A stretch of 64,000 nucleotides of DNA from Rhexocercosporidium sp. MPI-PUGE-AT-0058 (Eukaryota > Ascomycota > Leotiomycetes > Helotiales). The position numbers and the translations under genes were made by a program. Within the stretch, counting starts at the first letter, position 1. Each line of letters starts with the position of its first letter. Below are positions 1-13,126 of the stretch, piece after piece. The notes below the pieces were generated by a model. The model did no database searches. It was not told the origin of the DNA and saw only the letters and a program-made list of their open reading frames with translations. The stretch covers positions 558,001 to 622,000 of the forward strand of contig JAGTJL010000004.1 in NCBI GenBank assembly GCA_020746875.1, given 5' to 3'.

Positions 1-487
1 AGACACAAATACATCGTACTGACACATATTAAGCAAGTAAATGAGCAGATCTCGCAAGTCAGAGAAGAGAACCAGAAGAAGATAGACATGTGTAATATGA
101 AAATTGAGAGACAGCAAAAGGAGATATGAATAAGAGGAGATCCAATCAGAAACAGAAAAAAAGTGCAAGCAGAGATCTTTCGTATCTCGTTCATTGTTCC
201 TGTCATCCCTTCGTTCATCAGACGTATGTATAAAAAAAAAAGCAAAAGCAAAAACCGAACAAAGCATGCAAAAAGTATGTAATACGAAGACAAATGCCGC
301 CCAGGATGATGATGTGTTGAATGAGAAATGCTGTCTGTTCTGTGCCGTGCTGTAAACCCAAAACCCACCCGCTGCAAATGCTAAAATGAAAAAAAAAATT
401 GAACAAATACAAGGGGAAAGAATGAGTGCAAGAAGGAGAGGCGATCTGAGGTGAGGCGCCAAAGAAATCCGAAATTTGAGAGAGTAA
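1..487. other. 3' flank of the C2H2 regulator, no gene seen
   Basis: No ORF here looks like protein. The stretch is A-rich at its left edge and is the downstream flank of the minus-strand regulator whose stop lies at 488. Confidence 0.6.
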
Positions 488-3400
488 TTAGAACCAATGT
501 GTCTTGCTGCTTGACTTTCTGAGCTTGGTGAGTACCACGATGGCATCGACGAGCATCCCACATTTGTTGCCAACGCTCTCGATCTCTAGACGTTGTCGCA
601 CGGCGTCGATAATACCGGCAGTCTCGCCCTTCATCCTCGCCTTACTAGTCAGAAGCTCTTCGACAGGGTGTTCTAACATGCCGTTGGTGTAAGTAAGGAC
701 TTTGAGACGCAGGTCATTGGAGAGAGGCGTTTCGTCCGTATCCATGGCTCTGATCTCTGTCGACGAGCTGCTTCGAGTAAGATTTGCGGAAGTTCCATTT
801 GCAGCAAGGTTCTGATAACGGTGGCCGAAAGCCCAGCAGATCAGCGCGGAGACGTACAGGCTCCAATAGTCGGCAATGCAACAAAACGGAGAGGCCATGG
901 TACCATCGGGTGAAAACGTAAGTGGTTGAGAGAGTCCCTGAGAAAGTATTTGGCACGCGTGGTGGGTTGCTTGTGCTGCGGCGAGAGAAGTAGACCAGGT
1001 CTTCAGCCGCGACTGTGCGGCCTGGAAAGCAGATGCCGGGGATATTTTCTGCGCAAAGATCCAAGTGTCCCCCGCAACGGCCAAAAGGCTATGAAGCGGT
1101 GTGTGGTACAAGGCCATATACGAATGCGCAAGCGGAGTAGTGGGGAAGAGGTCCACAAAGTTTTCAATGTCGGGATGCATGGCCTGCGGAAGATGATCGT
1201 TGGGATATGCGGAGTCTTCTCTAGACGGGAGCCTGGACACAAACCAGCAGATGTGCAATGTTTGTGTGAAAGACGACGGGCTGAAGATTGATTGAGTAGC
1301 GATATCCTGTTCGATGAGATGAATTGGTTGAAGATTCGAGCTTGATCGCTGTGCTTGCCATTCAGAGGGATTGCTGGCGGTCCAAAGGGTTTCCGGACAG
1401 GGTTGACAGACAAGAGAGCTTGACTCGTCACGAGCAGCCCGAGATCTAGCTTGTTGGTGGTACATAGATTGATGGATGTCGAATATGAAGCAGCCACTGA
1501 GAAGGCGTTGTCGTGCTTCAGCCTCGATCCATTCGTACCATTCGCTGTTTGGACTAGAGCTCTTCGTTGCCTGGGAGTTTGCTTGGGGTCCGAAACGATC
1601 AAGTAGAGCATCCGCTGAGGAAGCGTCGCCGGGGCTTTGATTAGACAATGTCCTGTTATTAGCATCAGATTCATTGAGAAGCTGTACCAGTCAGCGAATG
1701 GACGATACTCTTCTTGAGGCGACCTTACTCTACTGTACAGCTCCTCAAAGTGACGGGATAATCGAACATTGGTTTTACGTCCTCGGAAGCGAGTAAATAT
1801 TTCGGTAAGTAAAATTGCTTGCATTGTTTGGAGATCCCAATTGAGACACTGTGTGTAGTCAGTATTAATGCAACTCATCGTGAATGAATGTCTGGCTGTT
1901 AGCTTACCAGTTCGATGTTCTTTTTACAGTACTCATTGAGTTCGGTTCCTTTTGCGCGTGCCTCGGGAGAATCATGATATTGGGTGCCAATAGCAGCCAT
2001 AGCGGATTTGAGTAAGTTATGGTCAATGAGATCGAAAGTCGGTCGGTGTATAATACGAAAGAAACTGTTGAAAGACTGCCAGTAGCTAGAAATGTAGAGG
2101 TCGAGCTGGGGTTGTGATTGCTGAAAGGCAGACGTGGTGTTGATAGAGAAGGTGCCTAAATGGTGGGACTCCACCAATTCCTTCTTTCCTCTATGGATGT
2201 CCAATCCGGGGTTGGATGTTCTTGAAGGGGAAGCTGGAAAATGTTGAGCCAAAGGCTTGCTTATATACGTCGTGAGGGCTGGAGTACCCACTGTGTCCAT
2301 GAAAAAGTTCCCATAGGAACTGGGTACATCCAAAAGCTGTCCTCGGGATGAAATCGGCGAGTTCATTCGAGGAGAGGCAAATGGTGTGTGTGTCTCATAC
2401 CGTTCCAAAATGGCATCATAACCAGCTGGACTCCGGATCTCTTGAGGCGTAGTGCTCAGGCCATGAGGAGACCAATGAGTTCCTGCGGACAGTGGCCAAT
2501 CAGAAAGGGTAGCTATTGATTGGGATCGATCTCTTGGAATCAAGTGGGATCCATTTCGGGAGCAATCTGACTGAGTCGAGTAGGTACTGTCAGACGCGGA
2601 TGAGCACCAGGGAGAATTATTATAAGAAAGGCCAGGGATCCAATTTTCTTCTGGGATCCTCAGAAGAGGAAGAAGTGGCTGTTGTGGAGCTGTGGTATAA
2701 TTCGAGAACTGGGAACTGCCTCCATCTCCAAAAGCGTCTCCAAATGCTTGCTGGACATCACTAGTGAAATTACTTCCGTCTGTCATCCTGTCAAAAGATC
2801 CTGTTTGCCTAGATGTACCCGGTCCAGGTGAAGTTCCAGGATATGCCTCCGCGTCAGGTAACTGAGCTTGGCTTGCTGACCTCTTGTGCCCTGAACTTGG
2901 GGAGAAATTAACAGCTTGAAAGCTACTTGTGATTGTACTGAAGCTTGCAGCAGTCATAGAACTGTCGCCACTTCCACTAGTCCTGGGAGTCATGGAATCG
3001 GTTGGAGAGGTCTGCATTGCATTGCCCAGTATAGCGGGGGTTTCCACTTTCAAGTCAGGCGTCCTGCTTTCCGTATCCGTTGATGAAGCTCTGCTGCTCC
3101 GTGGGTCTCCAGCTTTGTATGGCTTCTCTCCTTGCGTTTCACTGGGTCGTATCAGCACACTTTATTCCTCACATGATACACATTGATCGCCATTTGTTCC
3201 GCCCCGTGTTGAAATAAGGGGTCCGAAATCACTTACTGCCTATGTAGATGTCGAGCAAGTAAATCTGGTCTGTGAAACGCTCGCTCGCAATCCTCGAAAG
3301 TACAAGGGTATGCAGGTTTCTGATGGCTCAATTGGTGGCGTCTAGAAACCTGATTAAAATCATAGTAGACCATTGCAATGCAATTTAGCGACTTACCTCA

Positions 3401-3936
3401 AATGCTCGGCCCTCGTAAATGTCTAGAAAATAGTGAGTAATTTCGAAATGATGAGCAAAGGAATGGATGCGTACCTTGACTGGCCGACATATATCACAGG
3501 TATGGACGGGTACTCCCTTCTTTGCTCTACTGATGCGTCCTGTCACAGGTGTATATTTGACTGGCATGTCCGCCGCTGGCTCTGACCCTCTTGATGATTG
3601 CTGAGGGCTCCCGGAACCGCTCGCCTGGTTTGATCCTCCAGCTTGATACCCAGAAGTAAAGTCCATAGCTTCCCCAGTGGCACTGCTACGCCGACGCGCT
3701 ATACTTTGCCGAGCTGATGTAGGTTGACTGACAGATTTGGAGACTCGGCTGGATCTGCGCCGCTTGATGGTACTCTTGCCTGTGTTGATATCATCGACGG
3801 GAGGCGATGGCGTCTCGGTTGATGGAGCGATGGGAGGACGGGAGGCTTGTTGTTGGGCGGCTTCCCTGGACCTTCTATAGGCTTGGGATTCGAGGGGTTC
3901 CACGTCGACATCCATAATATCTTTGAGGCTCGACAT
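488..3936 (-). CDS. C2H2 zinc-finger transcription factor with fungal-specific (Fungal_trans) domain
   Basis: Six exons on the minus strand join in frame to 1046 residues: 3936-3475, 3422-3397, 3341-3237, 3141-1908, 1848-1729 and 1681-488. The N-terminus is Ser/Pro/Arg-rich and probably disordered. Two C2H2 fingers follow at about residues 145-200. The first begins CDIC and continues TFTRAEHLRRH across two introns, with two more residues between its Cys and His pairs than the textbook finger. The second is C-x4-C-x12-H-x3-H ending DLLARHLHRH. A long Ser/Thr/Pro-rich linker leads to a helical region with SYWQSFNSFFRIIHRPTF, the usual opening of the fungal transcription-factor homology domain, which runs to the C-terminus. 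The protein is probably a nuclear DNA-binding regulator; its targets cannot be read from sequence. Exon 2 is only 26 nt. The start is the first ATG of the longest frame; a second Met lies a few codons in. Confidence 0.86.
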
Positions 3937-6900
3937 GATGCCAGGCTCGAATTGGAAACAAGAATTTCTGTGGATCCTTACAGCCTTGCTTGCACAGCCG
4001 ACTGGAATAGATATTCCCGGGGGGCCAAAATCTCAGCGCAGGAACAGGACTGTGTTGACAAGGCAAGATCTTGGTTGGTACCAGACGTTTGGGATAGGCG
4101 CGCTCTGCTTCAGTGTGTACCTTTTTTTAATGACGAGAAGGAAGTAGTAGCTCGGTTTCCAATATTTCTAGACAGCTGCGCAGTAAATGCACAAAGATAG
4201 AACGTATCGCGGGGCAGGGGCATTGCTGAGCGTGGTGATTATGTTTACAAGAGAAGAATGGTGGAGGAGGACGATGGAGGTTGGAAAGACTGCTGCTCCC
4301 CCTGTCGACGACCCCTGCGCAAGTACTAACAAGGAATAGCTCCTCTTACCAGAACTCGATCGATACCAGTCTCAAAGAGGGCCGTCGATTGCAAAAGCGT
4401 CGACAAGGGCCATAAATAGCCAATGCCAAAAGACCTGACCTGACTTGACTTGATGTCCAGCTGGCTTAAGCGCCCTAGTATGAGTTGTCCGGTCTGGTCA
4501 GGTCTAGTATGGGTTGAGTGGGATGTGAGCGGGTAAGCGAGTGAGCTTTTAGGTATGGCCCGTCCCAGGTTTGCACGGGTCCGGAAGAGAACAAGCATGA
4601 TGAGGGGTTCTTTAGACAGGCTCTTGGGTCCCTGGCAGAGAGAAACAGGGGAACAAGCAATCAGAATGCAGCATCGCTCGAGGAAGCCATCCGCTAAACC
4701 TCGTAAGGCTTGACAGACGCGTGAGACGGGAGACGGAAGCGGGCACCAGAGGGGATGAGCCACCCCCCCTCACCCCTTGATCCCCTTGTGATGTCCAGGG
4801 TACAGGACAGTATGCAAGGTCGCAAAGCCATGGCAAGACATGGGAAACGGGACATGGGCTCTGCACTGAAGATTGCCCTGCTGCTGCTGCTGCTGCATCT
4901 GTCGGTACGCTGGTATTTTGGTATCCTGTTTCTGCGTTCCCTGGCCCTGGTAGGACTCCTCACTCGTAGCATAAGCGCGATGTTGGGACGGAATTAACAA
5001 GAGCTAGCATACGAAGTAGGCATAGCATAGCATACCCACCCAGTATGCACAGGTGCAGAAGTAAAGTGCAAACAGCCTCCGCGCCCCAGGTCCGTCTGCT
5101 TTCGGCGCTTTTTTGCAAAGTTCCATGATCCGATCAGCGTTTGTCAGATTACAACCGCCAATCAGACCGGCTAGCGCGTTAAAGCAGGCGCCCAGAATGA
5201 ATAAGTGTAAGTAAGCTGGCCACCCGCCCCTGCTGCAGACTGAACCTTGACGGCGGTGTCTTCCTACACCCACCCCCTCATGGGACGACGAAGACGAGCT
5301 TGGGACAGCCTGCGTGTGGTCCGAGTATCCCTTGTCGAATGCTTGTCTCAAAGCAGTCCAAAGCCTATCGGAAGACCTTGTTCTATCCTTGGATCTGTCT
5401 GCCACCCCGCCTCGCATTGCCTTAGCTAGCTTACTTCAGCCTGCCGTCTGCTCTAATTTTGGAGCCCTGACCGTTTATTGCGCCTCCCTTCCCAATATCC
5501 CCACCTCCCCCCCCCCCGCCCAATCCAAACCGCACCAGAATCTCACCCACCACTTCCACAATTCTCTGTCAAATACGGACATATCTCCCTTCAAACCTCG
5601 CAGGTATCTGTCCTGGCCCTCGGACTGCGTCAATCAACCCTCCATAGTTTGGGGGCGCAGAGTGAACAAAATAGACTACTGTACAGTACTGCAATGTAGG
5701 CTAGCGGCTACCGCGGCGTAACCGTTGGACCATCCATTATCAGAAAAAGAACTTGTGGAGTCCCGACTATCGATCATGACTTGCGTGCATTGCATTGCAT
5801 TGCACAATCTGAAATGACCATGGCTGTGAATCGTGTCCTTATGGAACCTAGGTATTGGGGATGGTTCGACCGGGCTTTTCAAAAGCTTCCGGGTTGCAAT
5901 GAGAAGCAAGGTATTAGAAGCATACAGCCCCTGCGTGGACTTTGGAGAGTTCGAGGTGAGTAGAACAAGATCAATCCCGAGTGCTTTGATCACCAAACGG
6001 CCAAGCCCAAGCCCCAGGAGGACTGAACCGAAAGCCACTCTGCCAGCCATCCTGTTCGGACGGAGACCGCACCCTCGCCCCCCAAGGTAGTCGACAAATG
6101 ACGGCACAGTCTAAGGCTATGATTGTGATGAGGTTCTGTTGATATCCGTTACCCCTTTCAAGCATCTTGTTGTGAACAAACCCATGGCCATCTGTAATGA
6201 AGATTTGCGCAAGGTATCATCCCGCCTTGAATAACCTGGGGTCCTCGCTTAGGGATGTTGATTGGCTAGTTTTACGATTGGCAACGAGGATCGGTTGATA
6301 AATTACTCTATGGATAGTGGGTTTCTTCTCATTTCGCAGAAAGCTTTTCTGAAGGTATTAGACAAGGCTCACGAGAGGCCAATCGCAAGACATCCTTTGC
6401 AGCATCAATGCTTCAATGGGGCACCTAGAGTTCGTTCGTTTCTCGCGTGATCCATCTAGCTACCTTGCCCAAGACGCACTTGGTTCCTGTTCCTGGTGAT
6501 CTTAATCTCGAAAATGGATCGTTTGGTCATGCAAACATTTGACTACTGCATCTCGGAGACCACTTGGGATAGGAAGACTCGAAATAGGAGCACTGGCACT
6601 TCCAACTTTTTTTTCCTACGATTCGAAGGGAGCTAATGCTTGCTTGCCTTGGCCTTGAGGGGTCGGGTGTGTATGTGGTACTTTTGTCTACTATGCTTGA
6701 TCAAATGGCAAGTCTTGCGTCTTTGGTTGGGAAGTTTCGATGCTGACTTCGGTTTGGGCCAGGGCAAGAATTGAAGCAGCAGGGCTCCCTGGAGAAGCCC
6801 AGCAAAGGGCTTGCAGGGTGGTTAGCGGTGGACAGTGCCATGCCACCCCCAATGCAACCTGATTTGGGTTTGGCCCATGCCACCAGATCATCCGAACTCT

Positions 6901-9875
6901 TGATTTTTGATGCCTCGTCCTGGCGGCTATCATATCTCAACGTTGTCATCAAGCAATCTTCAAGTCAGCAGTGCATGCGTCGTGTACAGCCCGGCAATTG
7001 ACACTGGAGACGGGCTTCTGGGATTTACATCCTAAGGGAAGCTGCTGCTCATGTTGCATTTGCACTTTTGCATCGTTTCAACTCCCGAAACAAGATACTG
7101 AAGGTCGCGTTGAAGGTGTCGCTGGGACTGTTGTGATCGTGGTTCGAGTTGCTGATCGAGGTACAACTTTTGGACATCCCCACTGCGCCCCGAAGCGATT
7201 TTTGTGGTATAGAAGCCGTGTCTCAAAATAGGTTCCAGACGTCTCCTCGAAGATGTCACGGAATATAATCGACAGTGACCGTTCGATAGCCTCTTGTATT
7301 AGACCTAGCTCCACCGACCTACAAATAGAAAGACAAGAGCCACCGAGTACGGAACGGCTCACGGCAGGCACACGTCTTCTAGAAATGAAATCGAAGGTTC
7401 CCCACATGCCCTGCATGGTAACCAACCCTAATACTCATGTGTGTTGCTGAGTGATCATAGGAACCAATGTAGAACGTTGAATCGCCAAGCTTCAATTTTA
7501 TTGCCAGTGTGCAGAGTAAACAGCAAGTATGACGTGAGAATGCGCGTTAGCCGTGGGAGAATTCCTTTTGTGAAAATGCATAGATAACTGGACCAGGAAT
7601 AGAATCCTGATCTAATCTGTGGTCGCGAGACCTCAATCCACACCTCGCTTCGACACGTTCATCATCGGAGAGAAACTTCCTGGATGTCCCAGGGGTGCTT
7701 GGTGTTTATCCGTCTATTCTAAGACCTTGAGTCGCTAACCATTACTTGTACCCCGCGTGCCACCTTTTGCGGTGTGACTATCGTACACCTGAACATCGTG
7801 GCTGCTGTCGAAACTAAGTTATTTGTGGACGGCGCCAACAGGAACACAAATAACACGAAGATGCATCTGTTTCCAGAGAATAGTTTGCTCTTTCTAGGAA
7901 CCCACAGAAATAATGAACCCAGGACTGAATAGGACATTGAACTTATGCCAACCCCAGGATGTTGAAAAGTAGGAGAGCGGTACAATCAGTGGTTCCGGCG
8001 AGTTGCGAGTCCAGTCGAGTCGGTCCTAATGATGTGATAGAATGCGCTTCTTGGTTCGAGATCGCGATTAAGGATTTGAAGAAAGCAGACACGGGTGGAT
8101 CTGAGACTTTGCATTCAGCCTTCGATGGCTGAGTGATGACAAGTGACTATTGTGTCGAGACGGGAAGTGTATCTCATAGCCTCTCACACCATTTGGTTCA
8201 TCCTCTGGGGCTTCTGTCGGATATTTATCAGCAACTCTAATTCCTGTGTGAGTGATTCAGAAACCCAAAACTACTCACATATCTGCGAGGTTGGGAGGTG
8301 ACATTACATCAGAGCCAACCAGCCCGGTCGAATCACGATTGCATTTTCAGCTCCCCAAGAACAGCCTCCCTCACTTATCGAATCTGGGGATATCGGTATC
8401 CACAATGGTAGCCAGGAACTGCTTTTTGTCATAGCCCCTTCGTATTGCGAAGTTTTCACGTCAGTCGGCCAAGCAAACGTTCGTGACAAATATCCGATTT
8501 TCTAGGAATTTGTCTTGAATTTTGCATTTGGAAATGTTCCCAATCTGTGGCTTCGCTGACCATGATCTGCGATCTTACTCATGCCGATTGCGAATATCGA
8601 AAATGATCCATCGAAGTGGCCGGGGGCTCAAAGGATCGAAAGGTTGTGGGAAATCAAAAAATTGTATTGCTGATCCCGAGTACTCTCCCTAACCGTTACC
8701 TGATAGGAATTCTCATGTTAATGCCCCATTTGTGACATTCTGTAACCTATCGCCCCAGCTCAACCAGCTCGTGTGGCCACACGAGCACACAAGCGTCAAT
8801 CTGAGCGACGGAAACATGGTTCATTGATCTGAAATGGCACCAGATTGTTGGTAGCTTCATCCAGTCTGGCGGACGCCGCAGATTTTGGCCAGTCGTCTCA
8901 AGCACAGCTGTTCAAGATGGCTGGGCACATCTGGCAGCGACTGTACAGCATCTAGTACTAAAGGAACGATCCATGTATACACACGCGTCTGCGGTTATAG
9001 TATGAATACCGGATTACCGGACTGGTTCTTTGGGTCATTCTCTCATTCTTGTGCTTTGACAGTCTCTGGGGGATTTGGTTCATGGTGTTTGCAGAGGTGG
9101 CGGTCATTTCTTCTAGCACGAGGAGAGTAATGGCGACACTTGTTCCAATCGATGTTGCAATGCTGTTGAGCTTTGCGGAGGTAATCGAGTCAATAGAAGG
9201 AAAGACAGGTTCTTTTGTCTATTGTGGTTGATGAATATAACGAGTCTCTAAACGGAAGGAAGGCGACGACGCGACGCCAAGCACCCCCTCCTCGGCCAAG
9301 GACTTGCTACTTTGTTAACCTCAACTCACTGAAGCCTGATTCTCCGGATTTCGTTTTGATTGTGGGAGCATTTATTGCTGGTTTGCCTTCTGTCTAGTCT
9401 CGAGCATTGTCCAGAGAAATCCGGCTTTAAAAGCTCGTATAAATTTCTCGGGTTAGAACTTTCAAAAAGATTTTGTAACAGTGAACTCATACAATGTATA
9501 AATGCACAGAATGGTATAGATTCACCGATTATTTAGATAGGCAAACGAGAAAATGTTACATTAAACATTCGTGCAATTTGTATAGAATGTGTGCTATGAA
9601 GATCCATTATTGTTGCCTCTTCAAGTTGCAAGACAGAGCTATGTTCTAAACAATCTCGGTTTTGGAGGGTTTATTGACGACCAATAAGTCAGCTAAATTG
9701 ACGATGAAATAGATGTAGTGTGAGAATGAGGTGTTTCTAATAACCTGCTGCCTCTGCATCTGTGGTATATGTCCTTCAGTAGCCAAATCATTCTCAGATA
9801 GCACATTTTGGTCTGAAATGCGACAGCGATTCACCTTCCAACACAACTCATCTCCTTTCCAACTTTCCATTCATA
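3937..9875. other. Gene-free stretch upstream of the regulator
   Basis: About 5.9 kb with only short ORFs of no recognisable composition on either strand. It holds CAG/CTG triplets near 4880, an 11-C run at 5507-5517 and a TACTGTACAGTA palindrome near 5680. The left part is presumably promoter and leader of the minus-strand regulator. The rest shows nothing I can name. Confidence 0.6.
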
Positions 9876-11022
9876 TCACTTCGCAGAAGGAAATAGCTTC
9901 GCCTGCTCAGTAAGTTTTCTTCTCTGCTCTTCACGCTCCTCTATTCCAGTATTGATATTGAAATGTGCTGAATGTATATCATCAAAGAGCTCCCCAGCCG
10001 TGATGCCCTTCAGAGGTTGTGAAAACGGCCCGGTAATCTCAGTTGCCAATTCATCGGTATTGACTAGCACAGGAAGATGTGCCCTCATAACGAAAACAAT
10101 CGAGTGCCGCCAATTGTTCCAAGGATCTGATGACTCCTTAGATTCGGTGACTGAGTTTGGGTACGACCGAACTCGATGACCACCAGCACGGTAGCGAGCA
10201 TTCGAGAGTCGTTCGAGCTGGCGACCAACGAGCAGACTCCCTTTTGGCGATTCATAGCTTTGCTCTATTGGAAACCAGAAATCTGCGTGGCAGTCCATGA
10301 CTTCCAAACCTGGTTTATCACCGATGACAAAACTGAGCAGGCCGAGATCTGCATGCGCTTTGATATTAATCAGTCGTTGGATTGAATCGAGCAGTGATGT
10401 TCTCACCTTCAGCCACGACTTTACTTTCTTTCCCTTCAAATCCTTCATACCTGAAAAGGCGTAACATAGTCGCCGTCTCTTCGTCACCCAACGCTGCACA
10501 AGGTTCGGAATAGACTGTCAGAGTCTTGGCTGGCAAATCCAAACTCTCCGCGACTCTCCCCAAAGTCTCACTCAGAAGTCTACCAGCTTCTACCCAGTAC
10601 TTGGAAGCAGCAATCTTCAACTCATCGGGAGTGTTCTGAATGGTGCGCAACGTAATGAATTCTTTCTCGCCTTCAACTCGGCTCCAACCTTCTTCACTGC
10701 CATGCTGAGTTTTGAAGGTCTGTTTGTAATCGTCAGGGAGGTCAAAGAATGTTTGACTCGCTCGTGAAAGGTCTTGATAGCTATCATATAGAGCGTCCGT
10801 GGGTTTTTCATCGAGGCCGATTGTCGTCCATCCTTGTTCAGACAGAGCAATTTGGTGATCGGGGTTGACCCGGGGTAAGACCACAGGCTTTAGCGGGGGT
10901 AAAAACTCGTACTTATGTTTGGTAGGTGATTTCCGGCTCTTTCCGCCAAGTTTCAAGGTGAACGATTTGACAGAAGATATGATGGCCATGTCGTGCACTA
11001 TTTGGATGATATTTCTTGACAT
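9876..11022 (-). CDS. 2-oxoglutarate/Fe(II)-dependent oxygenase, isopenicillin-N-synthase-like
   Basis: Two exons, 11022-10407 and 10357-9876, join through a 50-nt intron to 365 residues. The N-terminal half has the DIOX_N pattern: a PxxLPRVNPDHQ entry followed by SRASQTFFDLPDDYKQ. The intron splits the Fe site: the joined sequence reads EAHADLGLLSF, giving the HxD pair. The distal His lies in GGHRVRSYP and the 2OG-binding R-x-S in WRHSIVFVMRAH, so the metal and co-substrate residues all appear present. The family couples oxidation of a small molecule to 2OG decarboxylation; the substrate is unknown. The downstream HAD gene lies on the same strand about 410 nt upstream of this start. Translation could begin at the next Met, MAIISSVKSF, ten codons inside. 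Confidence 0.85.
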
Positions 11023-11431
11023 AGAAGGGTCTTTGTAAGCCGGACAGACGTTGACTTATAAGCTAGGCGGGTTCGCTTAAATTGACGTAAAGAGTTGTAT
11101 GAAATACTCGCTACAGGGGCCACCAGGGGCTTCGATTCAAGCCTCCTTAGTTGACTGGAGGATGACAGTGTGTGAATGTGGCCGATGCATCTCCTCTAGG
11201 CAGATACAAGTATCAAGGCCACATGGTACCACCTCTGATGCCGACGATATATTCAAGTCAAATGTCAAGTGCATGGAACATTTCCGCTTACAGCCCATGA
11301 CTCTCTATCCACCTGCTTGTATGTAAGTAGTAGCCATTGGCGAATGTCTCACAATTCTTCTATATCCTACCCCGAACGGAGATATTCGCTTAAAATCGCG
11401 AATATAAGTCTAATCTACGCATCCAAACATT
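11023..11431. promoter_or_regulatory. Spacer between HAD phosphatase stop and 2OG oxygenase start
   Basis: About 410 nt with no coding signal on either strand. It should carry the promoter of the minus-strand oxygenase and the 3' end of the HAD transcript. No specific site is recognised. Confidence 0.45.
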
Positions 11432-12356
11432 TTAGACCCGAATCCCATAATTATTATAGGGAAAGTCCTCCAGACTCGTCAGTCTCACACCCCACCCATC
11501 ACTAAGCTCCCCCAGCTGCCACTCATCGCCAATTGGAACTAAACCAATCCTACCAGCCAGAACCTGGTCCTCCCTCCCCCTAAACTCAGAAGCAAGTTCA
11601 GGATGCGGCACCCAAACAACCCTCATCTTTGCCCTCCGCCCTGCTTCAACCCCAGGGACTGCATCCTCAAACACAAGGCACTCTGCAGCCGTGATTGGCT
11701 TTTCACCTTCCGGGAGACTCTCATTGATGGTTTGCAGAGCCATCAGAAAGATATCTGGTGCTGGCTTCCCTCTTCCTTCCTTGACGCGCGGATCACCTGT
11801 AAGGACTCGTCTATTGTCAGGAAAGTATTTGTAGATCTCACTCGTCTCGTTACTTTGGGCTTTCAGATCGAAGTTCTCCTTGGTGGTGCTCGATGCCATA
11901 GCGAAGTGAACCTTGTTGCCTTTTGTGTTGTATGCCTTCTCGAGATGTGACAGTAGGTCTTTGACACCGGGTAGCGGTTTGCATTGAGGAAATCGTATGC
12001 GTTGGATCTCTTTTTGCTCGACAATGAATTGCTCTCGAGATATTGGTAGTTGAGCCCACTCAAAAAATGGTCCACCGGTAGATGAGCCGGGAACGCCCAT
12101 AAATTGAGCCTTTACAGACCATGGCAAATTTGGTCGACCGTATCTTGCAAGAAGCTCGTTTGCACAGGCTAAGTAAATATCTTCCTGTTTGATCTCAGTA
12201 CATGTGATGGGACATACATATATATCATACCGTATTAATCAGCAAGCCATCCATATCAAAGATACATGCTCTGACGGGAGGAAACCTATGGATCTTGGTC
12301 AGCCTGGTATTTGAGCGGTGAAGGTCGACTGACACTGGGGGTTCTATGGAACCCAT
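11432..12356 (-). CDS. HAD-superfamily phosphatase, pseudouridine-5'-phosphatase/HDHD1-like
   Basis: Two exons, 12356-12231 and 12184-11432, give 292 residues. Exon 1 supplies the catalytic loop ACIFDMDGLLINT, containing the DxD nucleophile and general acid. After the 46-nt intron come EDIYLACANELLARYG, then PLPGVKDLLSHLEK, the motif II Ser/Thr region FAMASSTTKENF, the motif III Lys in GKPAPDIF, and the motif IV acidic pair in CLVFEDAVPGVEAG. All four HAD motifs are present, so the enzyme should be active on a small phosphorylated metabolite. HDHD1-type pseudouridine-5'-phosphatase is the nearest named family, but sugar-phosphate phosphatases look alike. The ATG at 12356 was chosen because it sits 29 codons before the catalytic loop and gives a clean splice. 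Confidence 0.86.
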
Positions 12357-13126
12357 GGTAGATGCTGCTGTGAGGTACGGCTATATTGCTGTTCTAATAA
12401 GTCTATTTTGTCTATGCCCAGTTCCAGTCTAATCGTTCTTCTAGTAAAAAGTTGTCAAAAAAGTGAAAAGTTGTTGAGAAGAAGTTGAGAAGAAGTTGAT
12501 CGCTAAGCCGCATGTTCTTTTTGAGTCAGTCAGGTCCACTAACAATCACTCGTGCAGCAGTGCACAGCTCTAATTGCATTCGTGAATCACTTGTGAATCT
12601 TTGTACGCCTATTATGGAGATCCCGAACATCGGAGCCAGGAATTTTCAAGAGGAAAATCGTGTAGAATACACGTGATTGCAGTCTCCACTTTACTTCTCC
12701 GAAGTCGTTCGTTCGTGTCTCTCATCTGCAATAGGAAATTGGAATTGTTCGTGTGAAGTCAAGCTCCAAAATTCTCGAGAACCCGTAAAGCCGTGGGCTA
12801 ATTTTTGATCTTGATGTTCGGCCCTACCCTTAAAGCCTGAAGATCTTTTAATAGAAGGCCGCTACCGAGTACTGTTCCTCGAAGTTCAACTCCTAAATCC
12901 GTAAACAAGAATCCATCTCCCTTTTCAACTCACGCTTTGAATGCCCGGCATCCTTTTCTCTCCGTATGCATATTCCCAAGACCCATGTTGATGTTGCTGA
13001 GCAATTGGGGTCGCTTGCGAAACGAGAAAGCTCCCGCAAAGGAAAGGTGGGACCGTCAATTGCCATCAAACCACTCACAAAAGGCTCCATGAGACTTCCT
13101 TCGTTCCCAACCATCAACCACCACAA
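12357..13126. promoter_or_regulatory. Divergent promoter region between HAD phosphatase and RFT1
   Basis: The two genes start back to back, 770 nt apart. A palindromic TGAGTCA (bZIP/Gcn4-type) lies at 12522-12528. The sequence just before RFT1 is CA-rich and looks like a typical leader. No ORF here is convincing. Confidence 0.45.

Noticed and set aside
1003..1878. Separate 291-codon gene overlapping the regulator C-terminus
   Set aside because: Only its first part is real (exon 5 of the regulator); the rest is an out-of-frame read-through past the 47-nt intron.
5004..5417. 137-codon minus-strand ORF with a hydrophobic C-terminus
   Set aside because: No recognisable motif, low-complexity Ser run, and no splice partners found.
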